The notes beneath the pieces were generated by a model. It was not told where the DNA came from, searched no databases, and saw only the letters and a list, made by a program, of their open reading frames with translations. 15,693 nt of DNA. It comes from Faecalibacterium sp. GTDB taxonomy: Bacteria > Bacillota > Clostridia > Oscillospirales > Ruminococcaceae. The number at the start of each line of letters is the position of its first letter. Positions within the stretch are counted from its first letter, which is position 1. Below, piece after piece: positions 6,699 through 13,756 of this stretch. The stretch spans positions 1-15,693 of the forward strand of contig JAHHRL010000021.1 in assembly GCA_020025825.1 (NCBI GenBank), written 5' to 3'. Position numbers and translations under genes: made by a program.

Positions 6699-7844
6699 TT
6701 ATTCACCCTCCTTCTGGTTGTAATAGCGGTAGCAGCTAACCTTGTGCGTGGGGCTCAGGCTAACCTCGCAGGGATAGTCGCCGTCACACTGTGCAACGCA
6801 CATTTCGCAGCGGTCCTTAAAGTAGCAGTAGTTCGGCATATCAACCGGGTTGGGCACCTTGCCGGGGATAGAGTACAGCTTATCCACCTGCTTGCCAACA
6901 ACAGGCTTAGATGCCATCAGGCCAATGGTGTAGGGGTGTGCGGGATTTGCAAAAATCTCCTGAACAGTGCCCTTTTCCACAACACGGCCTGCGTACATAA
7001 CAACCACATAGTCTGCCATTTCTGCGATAACACCCAAGTCATGGGTAATCAGCATAATGGAAGAGTTGATTTTGTCCTTCAGCTCACGCAGAAGGCTCAA
7101 AATCTGAGCCTGAATGGTAACGTCCAGTGCAGTAGTGGGCTCATCAGCAATAATCAGCTTGGGGCTGCATGCCAGAGCCATAGCAATCATAACACGCTGA
7201 CGCATACCGCCGCTCAGCTCGTGCGGGAACATTTCGTAAACGCCTGCGCTGTTTGCGATGCCAACCATCTCTAACAGCTCAATGGTACGCTTCTTAACAT
7301 CTTCCTGGCTCATGGTCGGGTTATGCAAAGCGATAACCTCATCAACCTGTGCACCGATACGGAAAACCGGGTTCAGGCTGGTCATGGGCTCCTGGAAAAT
7401 CATGGAAATATAGTTTCCACGCAAGCGCTGCATTGCAGAATCAGGGGTCTTTGTAATATCATAAGCCTTATCGCCCAGATTCAGACGGATGTGACCATCT
7501 ACAATCTGACCCTGCGGACGCTGCAGCAACTGCATCAGGCTCAGGCTGGTAACGCTCTTACCGCAGCCGGACTCGCCAACAACGCCAACCGTTTTGCCGA
7601 TAGGAACCTCAAAACTAACACCGTCAACGCTCTTAACGGTACCTACGTCTGTGTAGAAATAGGTGTGCAGGTTATCAAACTCAACTGCGTTATTTTTGTC
7701 GTGCATCTCGGTCAAGTACTCAGACTCAGGCACGTTTTTACGCTTACGCTGCTTTTCCATCGCAGCAGTGATTCGGCGATTTTCCTTAGAAATGCGCCGG
7801 GACTCTCTGCTGGAAAGATAGCCGTCAGTATTTTTCTTTGCCAT
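6699..7844 (-). CDS. oppD: Oligopeptide ABC transporter ATP-binding protein OppD
   Basis: The partner ATPase of OppF. In 381 residues it carries Walker A GESGCGKS (90-97), Q-loop Gln151 in FQEP, the signature SGGMRQR (211-217), Walker B with Asp234-Glu235 in IIADEP, and a Cys-containing C-terminal peptide-transporter extension (DRCEMCVAQC). The ABC domain proper begins near residue 53; before it is a strongly basic, lysine/arginine-rich extension that typical OppD lacks. The start is nonetheless well supported by AAGGAGG about 9 nt upstream, 21 nt after oppC. A shorter protein from Met47 is possible but has no obvious ribosome binding site. Confidence 0.95.
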   Translation of the reverse strand: MAKKNTDGYLSSRESRRISKENRRITAAMEKQRKRKNVPESEYLTEMHDKNNAVEFDNLHTYFYTDVGTVKSVDGVSFEVPIGKTVGVVGESGCGKSVTSLSLMQLLQRPQGQIVDGHIRLNLGDKAYDITKTPDSAMQRLRGNYISMIFQEPMTSLNPVFRIGAQVDEVIALHNPTMSQEDVKKRTIELLEMVGIANSAGVYEMFPHELSGGMRQRVMIAMALACSPKLIIADEPTTALDVTIQAQILSLLRELKDKINSSIMLITHDLGVIAEMADYVVVMYAGRVVEKGTVQEIFANPAHPYTIGLMASKPVVGKQVDKLYSIPGKVPNPVDMPNYCYFKDRCEMCVAQCDGDYPCEVSLSPTHKVSCYRYYNQKEGE

Positions 7845-7865
7845 TATGGTCTTTCCTCCTTTTCC

Positions 7866-9428
7866 TTAGCGCTTCATCTTGGGGTCAAATGCATCGCGCA
7901 AACCGTCGCCTACCAAGTTAAAGGCCAAAACCGTCAACAGCAAGCAAACACCGGCAGGAATCCAGATGAACCAGAAGTTTGTCAAAACATAAGTGTTATT
8001 AACATCGTTGATGATATTGCCCCAAGATGCAAACGGGAACTTAACGCCCAAGCCCAAGAAGGACAAGGTTGCCTCGGTCAGGATAGTAGAACCCAGACCC
8101 ATGGTAGCAATAACAATCAGCTGCGGGATAACGTTGGGAATCAGGTGGCGGAAAATACGGCGGGAAACACGAATGCCGCAAGCCTCAGTAGCAGTCATAA
8201 ACTCCTGCTCACGCAGAGACAAAATCTGACCACGAACCATACGAGCAATACCGGGCCAACCCAAGAAGCCCAGCAGCAGCATCAGGTACAGCATACGAAT
8301 CTTAGGATCCACACGCATTTCGTCCATTGCTGCGCCTAGAATAATAATGATAGGCGTAGAGGGGATGCAGTAGAAGATATCAACGATACGCATAATCAGC
8401 ATATCAATCCACTTGCCAAAATAACCGGAGATACCACCCAGAATAACGCCCAGAACAACCTCGATGATAACTACGATAAAGCCGATAATCAAAGAAACAC
8501 GGCCACCGTACATCAAACGGGTCAGCATATCCATACCGTTACGGTCAGTACCCAGCCAATGCTTTACGCTAGGTGCTGCGTAAGCATCAAAGACGCGGGT
8601 CTCTGTCAGCTGACGGACAGCCCAAACCTTGGCTGTTGCGTCGTACTGAATGGTGTACTCGTGCTCTTCGCCATTTGCGTCGACGAACATGAAATCGTTT
8701 CCGCCTGCCTCGATGATGTCAATCAACTGATCCTTGAAGTCACGGGAAATAAAAACGTCCGACATAACGCTCTGGACAACATAACGGCCTACATAGCCAA
8801 CCTGCTCAGCACCATCCATCAGAGAGCCATCTTCTTCAACGGAATAGTTTTTGCCGTCAGCAGTAAATGCGGTTTCGCCATTTGCATAAGCTTTCAGTGC
8901 ATTGTACTGGAACTGGAAGCTCAGGTTTGCACCAGCCTGACTTGCACTCACAATATCTTTATATGCAATACCAATCATGGTGCCGTCTGCCTTGGACAGG
9001 TGATAGAAATCTGGACCTTCCTGAACCAAGTTGTACTTCACATTATTATAAGTGAAGCTATCGTTCTTTTTCTGAATAGCCAGAACAGTCTGTGCCTGCA
9101 AAATGCTGCTGTAATCCTGGCCGTCAGCAGATGCGTAACGGAACTCAGTATTCTTGGTAACACCTGCAAAATCTTTGTTCTGCATATCAATACGGTAGAA
9201 CTGCTCTGCTTCGCCGTAAGGGCTCAGCATACCACCCACAAAGCTGAACAGGAACATGAAAATCAGAATAACCATGCCCACAACTGCAATCTGATTGCGG
9301 AAGAAGCGCTTTGCAACCAGCTGACCGGGGCTAAGCACCTTCACACGACGATCGTCGTTCAGGGAGTATACTTCCTTTTCTGCGGCAGAGGTATCCTGCT
9401 CATTCATTTTGATGTTTTTCTCATCCAT
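7866..9428 (-). CDS. oppC: Oligopeptide ABC transporter permease OppC with large extracellular insert
   Basis: Membrane permease subunit paired with OppB. A cytosolic N-terminus leads to TM1 (about 46-66). The canonical LGTDRNGMDMLTRLMYGGR segment starts only at about 292, followed by the usual five-helix BPD_transp_1 core and the ATPase-contacting EAA loop (about 407-431, EQEFMTATEACG). Typical OppC has some 30-40 residues between TM1 and LGTD and totals about 300; this one has about 225 there and totals 520. The extra segment (about 72-288) is polar, rich in Asp, Gly, Tyr and Gln, has no hydrophobic helix, and should face outside. The frame is continuous through it. The start has AAAGGAGG 9 nt upstream. 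Confidence 0.93.
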   Translation of the reverse strand: MDEKNIKMNEQDTSAAEKEVYSLNDDRRVKVLSPGQLVAKRFFRNQIAVVGMVILIFMFLFSFVGGMLSPYGEAEQFYRIDMQNKDFAGVTKNTEFRYASADGQDYSSILQAQTVLAIQKKNDSFTYNNVKYNLVQEGPDFYHLSKADGTMIGIAYKDIVSASQAGANLSFQFQYNALKAYANGETAFTADGKNYSVEEDGSLMDGAEQVGYVGRYVVQSVMSDVFISRDFKDQLIDIIEAGGNDFMFVDANGEEHEYTIQYDATAKVWAVRQLTETRVFDAYAAPSVKHWLGTDRNGMDMLTRLMYGGRVSLIIGFIVVIIEVVLGVILGGISGYFGKWIDMLIMRIVDIFYCIPSTPIIIILGAAMDEMRVDPKIRMLYLMLLLGFLGWPGIARMVRGQILSLREQEFMTATEACGIRVSRRIFRHLIPNVIPQLIVIATMGLGSTILTEATLSFLGLGVKFPFASWGNIINDVNNTYVLTNFWFIWIPAGVCLLLTVLAFNLVGDGLRDAFDPKMKR

Positions 9429-9449
9429 TACAAGGATCCTCCTTTCGTA

Positions 9450-10436
9450 TTAGGAAATACGCACGCGAGGGTCAACCACAGCGTACAAAATATCGGAAAT
9501 CAGGTTGCCTGCCAAAGTCAAAATTGCCAGGAAAACCAAGTAGAACATGGAGAACGGAATATCACCGGAAACCATAGATTGGTAAGAAACAAAGCCGATA
9601 CCATTGATACCGTACAAAGTTTCTGTAATCAGAGCGCCGGCAAACAGAGAGGGCAAGGAACCGCCAATGGTAGTAACCAGAGGAACCAGAGTATTACGGA
9701 AAGCGTGGTGATAGATAACCTTCTTTTCGCTCAAGCCCTTTGCACGTGCGGTACGGATAAAGTCCGCATTCAGCACTTCCAGCATGTTGGTACGAGTGTA
9801 GCGCATCAGAGAGCCAACACTCAAAATGGTCAGTGTAACAATGGGCAGCACCAAGTGATGCGCCATATCCAAAATCTGGCCCATGCGGCTCAACTGCTCG
9901 AAATCACGACCAACCAGGCCGTACAAATCAAACCAGCCCAGCTTAACGCTAAACAGCAGTTTTAGCAGCGAAGCAAAGAAGAAGGTGGGCAGCGAAATAC
10001 CTGCCAACGCCAAAATAGAAATGGTGTAGTCCGTTTTGCTGTACTGCTTAGTTGCTGCAATAACACCCAAAGGAATTGCAATAAGCAATTGTAGTATAAA
10101 CGATATTGCGCCCATTACAAAGGAAACACCAACTGCTTCCTTAAACTTTTGGATAACGGGGACAGTCCACTTCCAGCTATCGCCGAAATCGCCGCGCAGC
10201 ATCGACCCAAGCCAGCCAAAGAAGCCCGGAACTATGTTTGAGTCAAGATTGTACATTGCGGTTAGCTGTTCCATCCATTCCTCGTAGCTCTTAGAGCCGG
10301 GCTGCATGGATTTTTCACGTGCCATCGTCTCAATGTAAGATGTGGGCAAGCTGCGCATCATACCATAAATAATAAAAGATACGCAAAACAGAATTACCAC
10401 TGAAATCAGTAGTCGTTTGGTAATATACTTACGCAC
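9450..10436 (-). CDS. oppB: Oligopeptide ABC transporter permease OppB
   Basis: Membrane permease that forms the channel with OppC. In 328 residues, TM1 follows the basic start (RKYITKRLL), a loop of about 75 residues comes next, then the five-helix BPD_transp_1 core with the EAA loop (ADFIRTARAKGLSEKKVIYHH, near residue 225) and the usual DPRVRIS end. I place the start at GTG 10436, because GGAGG lies 9 nt before it and the protein then begins in the family's usual way; an upstream in-frame ATG at 10493 would add a 19-residue tail with no family support. It lies 240 bp after oppA across a stretch of hairpins and 21 bp before oppC. Confidence 0.93.
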   Translation of the reverse strand: MRKYITKRLLISVVILFCVSFIIYGMMRSLPTSYIETMAREKSMQPGSKSYEEWMEQLTAMYNLDSNIVPGFFGWLGSMLRGDFGDSWKWTVPVIQKFKEAVGVSFVMGAISFILQLLIAIPLGVIAATKQYSKTDYTISILALAGISLPTFFFASLLKLLFSVKLGWFDLYGLVGRDFEQLSRMGQILDMAHHLVLPIVTLTILSVGSLMRYTRTNMLEVLNADFIRTARAKGLSEKKVIYHHAFRNTLVPLVTTIGGSLPSLFAGALITETLYGINGIGFVSYQSMVSGDIPFSMFYLVFLAILTLAGNLISDILYAVVDPRVRIS

Positions 10437-10500
10437 TAGGTTTAACCTCCATCGGAATAAATTTGCACACAAGTTGCGGCAACTCATATACATGCAAAAT

Positions 10501-10640
10501 CCCCGCGGTTCTTATCAGACACCTCGGGGTGGCTGCTGCATATCAAGCGACGGCTCTGCACCGCCGGCATAGGCCCTATACAGAGCCGCTGCTTGATACA
10601 CAGCATACTGTTCCGCAGCTTTTATCAAACTGCGGAACAG
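10501..10640 (-). promoter_or_regulatory. Three tandem hairpins between oppA and oppB
   Basis: The 240-bp gap holds, in transcript order: a perfect 11-bp stem (10630-10640 with 10608-10618); an 18-bp stem with one mismatch and one wobble (10581-10598 with 10541-10558, 22-nt loop); and a GC-rich stem (10522-10529 with 10501-10508) followed by ATTTTG, which may act as a weak terminator. The first two have no T-run. I see no promoter here. The likely effect is higher oppA than oppBCDF expression, by 3'-end protection and partial termination (inference). Confidence 0.6.
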
Positions 10641-10676
10641 CTGTGCATCTTTAACGATTTAGTTGAAACGCTATAA

Positions 10677-12974
10677 TTACTTATTTGCGTTCAAAACGAT
10701 CTTTTCGACCTCCATCATCCAGGGATAGAAGGTGGTCATGTCGGTTGCGACAGAGCTCATGTCAACACGCTCGGCGCTGAAGATGAATGCGTCCTGACGC
10801 TGGTAGACAGGAACTTCAACAGCCCAGTCAATAATCTTGTCCAGGCAAGCCTTGTATACAGCCTTGCGGTAGGTCTGGTCAGCGGAAGCACGAGCATCTA
10901 CAATCATCTGGTCCAGCTCGGGATCAGCGATGTCGTACATGTAGTTGGAACCACCGGGGTTCTTGCCACCGTTTGCTACGTCAGAGTAGTAAATCTGGTA
11001 CATATCCGGGTCCAGAGTTGCGCCCCAAGCTGCTGCCCACATAGCAATGGACTCAGCCTCGATGCCGCTCCACATTTCAGCGCCGTTGCTCAGGTCGGTA
11101 ACAATCAGGTTCATGCCAATGCTCTTCAGTGCTTCAGAAGCCTTGGTGCAAACCATGAAGGAGGGGTGGTCGCCACTGCCGTCAGCAGGGATAACCAGCT
11201 CGTACTCCAGTGCAGCACCTGCGGGTGCAGCGGTCAGCTTGCCGTCAGCAACAGTGTAGCCAGCCTTCTGGAAGAAGCCCAGAGCAGCCTGCAGAGCTGC
11301 TGCGTACTTTTCTTCAGCAGACATACCAGAAGTGTAGATGTCGTTGCCATCTGCATCGACAGAGTAAGCCAAACGGTAGCCGTCATCGGTGGGCTGAGGT
11401 GCTGCCCAGCTGGTGTTGGAGATGGGGTAGTTGATAACGGTTGCACGCTCGCCGTAGTAAGTATCGATAGCAACATCACGGTATACTGCCAAGATAGTGC
11501 CAAATGCCTTACGCAGTGCCTTAGATGCATCGGAAGCGGGCTCGCCGCCAACGTTCAGAACATTAGCGCTCATGCCGATGTAGCCGTAGCCCAGGAAGTC
11601 AACAGTAGCAGTGCTGATAACGGAACCGTTCAGCTCGCCGCCGTTAGCCTGCTCAATTGCATCAACGGTATCCTTGTTAAAGGTCGGGTCAGCGATGTCG
11701 ATAGTGCCGGTAATAACGCCGTTCAGCTTATCAGTTTCCTGAGATTCCAAGAAGTTGATGTACTTGGTCTTGGGAGCGCCCTTGTAGTAGTTCTCGTTTG
11801 CCTCAAAGCTAACGGTAGCCTTGTCATACTTCAGGAACTTGTAGGGGCCAGCACCCATGGGCTTGCTGGTAACAGAACGAACCTTGCTCAGGTCGCCTTT
11901 TTCAAAGCCGAACTTGTTAGCATCGTAATCGTACAGGCTCTTGTCACCGTAGTAGTGCATAGGAGCAACCGTAAGAGCCAGCTGATAAACAGCAGTAGCG
12001 TCCAAAGTGGTCATAACAACACGCAGGCTGTTCTCACCGGTCTTCTGGATGCCCTTGATGTTCTCAGCGCCGTTGCCGGTCTTAACACCAGCCTGCAGGT
12101 CGCTGCCCATGTCGCCTGCTGCCTCAACAATCATATCAACAAACGGGGTGCCTGCAGACTCCTTAGCAATGCCTTCCTCAGACAGGCTGTAGCCGTACTG
12201 TGCAATCAATGCAGCGTACAGGTCCTCAGCGGTAGCGTCAGCAGCCAGACCCGGGAAGCCCCACATCTCAGCAGCGGAAGCCACATCAGTAGCGCCCTTG
12301 GTCATGCAGAAATCAACGATTTCCTGAGCCAACTTTACGCCAGCTGCGTCGAAAGCCTTCCAGAATGCGTCGTACTGCTCCTGAGTGTAGAACTCAGTTT
12401 CCTTGTAGCCGCCATTGCCTGCTTCAGCAATCAGCTTCATACGGCTTTCCATGCCGCTGCGGTACTCCTGCATACCCTCGATGGGCTGAGCAAACAAAGT
12501 ATTGTTGCCGTCATAAGTAGGGTCACATACAACGTACATGCTGAAGATGACGTCATCAATGGTAACCTTTTCGCCGTCAGAGAAAGTGACATCGTCACGC
12601 AGAGTAATGTCGTAGTAAACAGTACCGTCGTCATTTTCAGTAATGGCCAGGTTTGCGATACCATCATAGGTATAGTCCTTACCGTTAAACTTACGGGTTT
12701 CGCCCTCGATACCGTTGTAGACCATAGCGCCTGCACGGTCGTTGCCCAACAGCTGCACCTGAGTCATGTCAACAACGTTACGGTCATAAGAGGTCTCTGC
12801 AAAGAAAGGAGAGAACTTACCGCTGAAAGGCAGGATGCCTACAACCAGCGGAGTTTCCTTGCCATTGCCACCGTTGCCACCATTGCTGCCGTTGCCACCG
12901 CAGCCTGCCAGAGCTGCTACGCCAGCGGTGACACCCATTGCCTTCAGGAAATTGCGACGAGTAATCTTTTTCAT
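10677..12974 (-). CDS. oppA: Oligopeptide-binding lipoprotein OppA (solute-binding protein family 5), unusually long
   Basis: Extracytoplasmic peptide-binding protein that delivers ligands to OppBC. From this start it has 765 residues: a twin-arginine-like signal (TRRNFLK, 5-11), hydrophobic stretch, lipobox LAGC with lipidated Cys25, then a flexible Gly/Asn linker (26-39). The SBP_bac_5 fold follows, with the typical DVTFSDGEKVTIDDVIFS segment (about 128-145) and GAGPYKF (374-380). Usual OppA is 530-600 residues; most of the excess lies at about 170-310, a helical, acidic insertion. The ATG at 12974 has GGAGG 8 nt upstream and starts a proper signal peptide; an in-frame ATG six codons earlier overlaps that site and is rejected. 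Transported peptides cannot be named from sequence. Confidence 0.94.
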   Translation of the reverse strand: MKKITRRNFLKAMGVTAGVAALAGCGGNGSNGGNGGNGKETPLVVGILPFSGKFSPFFAETSYDRNVVDMTQVQLLGNDRAGAMVYNGIEGETRKFNGKDYTYDGIANLAITENDDGTVYYDITLRDDVTFSDGEKVTIDDVIFSMYVVCDPTYDGNNTLFAQPIEGMQEYRSGMESRMKLIAEAGNGGYKETEFYTQEQYDAFWKAFDAAGVKLAQEIVDFCMTKGATDVASAAEMWGFPGLAADATAEDLYAALIAQYGYSLSEEGIAKESAGTPFVDMIVEAAGDMGSDLQAGVKTGNGAENIKGIQKTGENSLRVVMTTLDATAVYQLALTVAPMHYYGDKSLYDYDANKFGFEKGDLSKVRSVTSKPMGAGPYKFLKYDKATVSFEANENYYKGAPKTKYINFLESQETDKLNGVITGTIDIADPTFNKDTVDAIEQANGGELNGSVISTATVDFLGYGYIGMSANVLNVGGEPASDASKALRKAFGTILAVYRDVAIDTYYGERATVINYPISNTSWAAPQPTDDGYRLAYSVDADGNDIYTSGMSAEEKYAAALQAALGFFQKAGYTVADGKLTAAPAGAALEYELVIPADGSGDHPSFMVCTKASEALKSIGMNLIVTDLSNGAEMWSGIEAESIAMWAAAWGATLDPDMYQIYYSDVANGGKNPGGSNYMYDIADPELDQMIVDARASADQTYRKAVYKACLDKIIDWAVEVPVYQRQDAFIFSAERVDMSSVATDMTTFYPWMMEVEKIVLNANK

Positions 12975-12982
12975 GATTGTTT

Positions 12983-13118
12983 CCTCCATCATATTTTTCC
13001 CCCTCTATATCGTCTTGGGGTGAGACGTTTTGTCCACGTACTGCGGACATCAAAAGGCATACGCCTTTCTCCACCACTGTGTCGTCCCTTCCCTATTGTT
13101 TCGACACAAGTGAATATG
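12983..13118 (-). ncRNA. Structured leader of the opp operon (candidate cis-regulatory RNA)
   Basis: The untranslated leader of about 145 nt can form four successive hairpins on the minus strand: arms 13102-13108/13078-13084 (7 bp), 13063-13068/13053-13058 (6 bp, GUAU loop), 13045-13049/13031-13035 (5 bp) and 13023-13027/13011-13015 (5 bp). The last loop has CCCC (13017-13020) that can pair with a downstream GGGGG (12999-13003), allowing an H-type pseudoknot just before the GGAGG at 12983-12987. No known riboswitch or T-box motif is recognised. The structure is inferred by eye. Confidence 0.4.
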
Positions 13119-13124
13119 CTAGTT

Positions 13125-13153
13125 ATTATACCTTTTTATAGTGAAACTGTCAA
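13125..13153 (-). promoter_or_regulatory. Promoter of the opp operon
   Basis: On the minus strand the consensus TTGACA (13148-13153) and consensus TATAAT (13125-13130) are separated by exactly 17 bp. This is the strongest promoter in the window, fitting high expression of an abundant binding protein. Confidence 0.95.
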
Positions 13154-13183
13154 TCGCTTTAGCCGCTTAATACCTCATAAATT

Positions 13184-13203
13184 GTTGCGATTTGTTGTGA
13201 TTT
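13184..13203. repeat. Tandem 10-bp repeat upstream of the opp promoter
   Basis: GTTGCGATTT is followed directly by GTTGTGATTT, one mismatch apart and one helical turn in period. It lies about 30-50 bp upstream of the opp -35 box, where an activator would bind. The repeat is seen; the role is inferred. Confidence 0.4.
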
Positions 13204-13206
13204 GCT

Positions 13207-13752
13207 TTATTTTTTCACCCATTTGATAGATTGTAAAATTTTCTTTACTAAAAACAAACCACTTGCAGCAGCAATCTGTATTGCTACGAACAACACTGTA
13301 GCCCAAATTTTACCTTTACCCATTCCATTCAGTACTACATCGAGTATCAATCCTACTAAAGTAAGTCCGCAGAATACCATTCCGGCATTACATCTACCCG
13401 GCAGTTTTTTTACACTAGCATCATAAACATAGGCACGTACAGGCTCGCCACCACTTGTTAGCTCCCATAATGCCCAACAAACCATGCCGCAGCTAATAAT
13501 AGCCCCCAGATAAAACGGCAAAACCAAGAACCCTTCCGACATACCGGCAGACGGCACACAACCTGCAATGATTTGCATGATAAAAGCAGCGCCGCTGCCA
13601 AGCCACATACGCAAGATATTCTTCTTGCGGTCAGCAGGCAGCAGCGTGCAGGTATACATTACGCCACCATATACGTATTTACCGGATACATCACGGTAAA
13701 AGTCTTTCAGGTGCTCTCTTTTCTTTCTGGGTTTCTTCTCGCCCTTAGCCAT
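13207..13752 (-). CDS. Unknown four-helix membrane protein
   Basis: A 181-residue protein I cannot assign. A strongly basic N-terminus (residues 1-20, KKPRKKR) precedes four hydrophobic segments at about 47-64, 75-97, 123-141 and 149-169, and the C-terminus is again lysine-rich, so by the positive-inside rule both ends should be cytosolic. There is no signal peptide or known catalytic motif. Its ATG lies only 4 nt after the pepF stop, with no strong ribosome binding site, so it is probably translated by coupling with pepF. No clear terminator follows before the opp promoter. Confidence 0.75.
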   Translation of the reverse strand: MAKGEKKPRKKREHLKDFYRDVSGKYVYGGVMYTCTLLPADRKKNILRMWLGSGAAFIMQIIAGCVPSAGMSEGFLVLPFYLGAIISCGMVCWALWELTSGGEPVRAYVYDASVKKLPGRCNAGMVFCGLTLVGLILDVVLNGMGKGKIWATVLFVAIQIAAASGLFLVKKILQSIKWVKK

Positions 13753-13756
13753 CGGC

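Noticed and set aside
8559..9965. A 468-codon open frame on the plus strand opposite oppC and oppB
   Set aside because: It crosses two real genes and their junction on the other strand, and its composition (rich in Cys, His, Asn and Gln) is typical of antisense frames.
10541..10598. The 18-bp inverted repeat as ends of a tiny transposable element
   Set aside because: Only 22 nt lie between the arms, there is no target duplication, and it fits a transcript hairpin within the opp operon better.
12817..13077. A GTG-started leader peptide frame running from the opp leader into oppA
   Set aside because: A GGGAAGGG lies upstream of the GTG, but the frame overlaps the oppA signal region by over 150 nt and its translation there is a frame shadow of a Gly/Asn-rich linker.
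11166..13226. A 686-codon open frame on the plus strand opposite oppA
   Set aside because: It is antisense to a well-supported lipoprotein gene, its translation is low-complexity and matches no family, and it has no ribosome binding site. It is a codon-usage shadow.
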